Assembly (NCBI GenBank): GCA_902607735.1
Contig: CACLLG010000001.1
Coordinates: forward strand, 17,167-81,166
DNA length: 64,000 nucleotides
Origin: an uncultured Pelagibacteraceae bacterium
GTDB taxonomy: Bacteria; Pseudomonadota; Alphaproteobacteria; Pelagibacterales; Pelagibacteraceae
Direction of reading: 5' to 3'
Positions 63,980-64,000 of this stretch are shown piece after piece. Within the stretch, counting starts at the first letter, position 1. Every line of letters begins with the position of its first letter. Position numbers and translations under genes: made by a program. The notes under the pieces are model-generated. The model searched no databases. It was not told where the DNA came from and saw nothing but the letters and a program-made list of their open reading frames with translations.

Positions 63980-64000
63980 AACTCCAATTTTAAGATTTTC

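Overview
AT-rich, gene-dense window from a streamlined alphaproteobacterium. Gene content, codon usage and the metX leader fit SAR11/Pelagibacterales; this assignment is an inference. Most of the window is housekeeping: ctpA(partial)-rsfS-nadD-proA-proB-obgE-rpmA-rplU; gloB/metW/metX behind a SAM-II riboswitch; hisC-tyrA; plsC-lysA-lptM-argH; coq7; dsbB; carD; fdxA; a Suv3-like helicase; acetoacetyl-CoA synthetase; a TAXI-TRAP transporter; a thiolase; aceE-aceF; uppP; gltD-gltB; thrS-infC-rpmI-rplT-pheS-pheT-lepA. There are three complete tRNAs: Leu-CAA, Arg-ACG and Ser-GGA. A glycan/methyltransferase/radical-SAM accessory block lies at about 46.1-54.6 kb.

Most notable observations: (1) at 63.0-64.0 kb, downstream of tRNA-Ser, a 75-bp tRNA 3'-end duplication plus 11-bp GATCRC iterons at fixed offset form two repeated modules, each carrying a small membrane-protein gene; this looks like a tandem integration or cassette site. 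(2) The lipoyl domain is on the N-terminus of PDH E1 (AceE), while the adjacent E2 (AceF) has none. (3) A 21-aa, almost purely Lys/Arg ORF has its own RBS, a palindromic leader and a strong terminator. (4) The SAM-II riboswitch has a terminator and a mutually exclusive pairing just before metX. (5) gltB has an in-frame TAA, and yqgE has a C9-tract frameshift. (6) Several tiny ORFs are absent from the ORF track. No CRISPR array, rRNA or integrase gene was seen.
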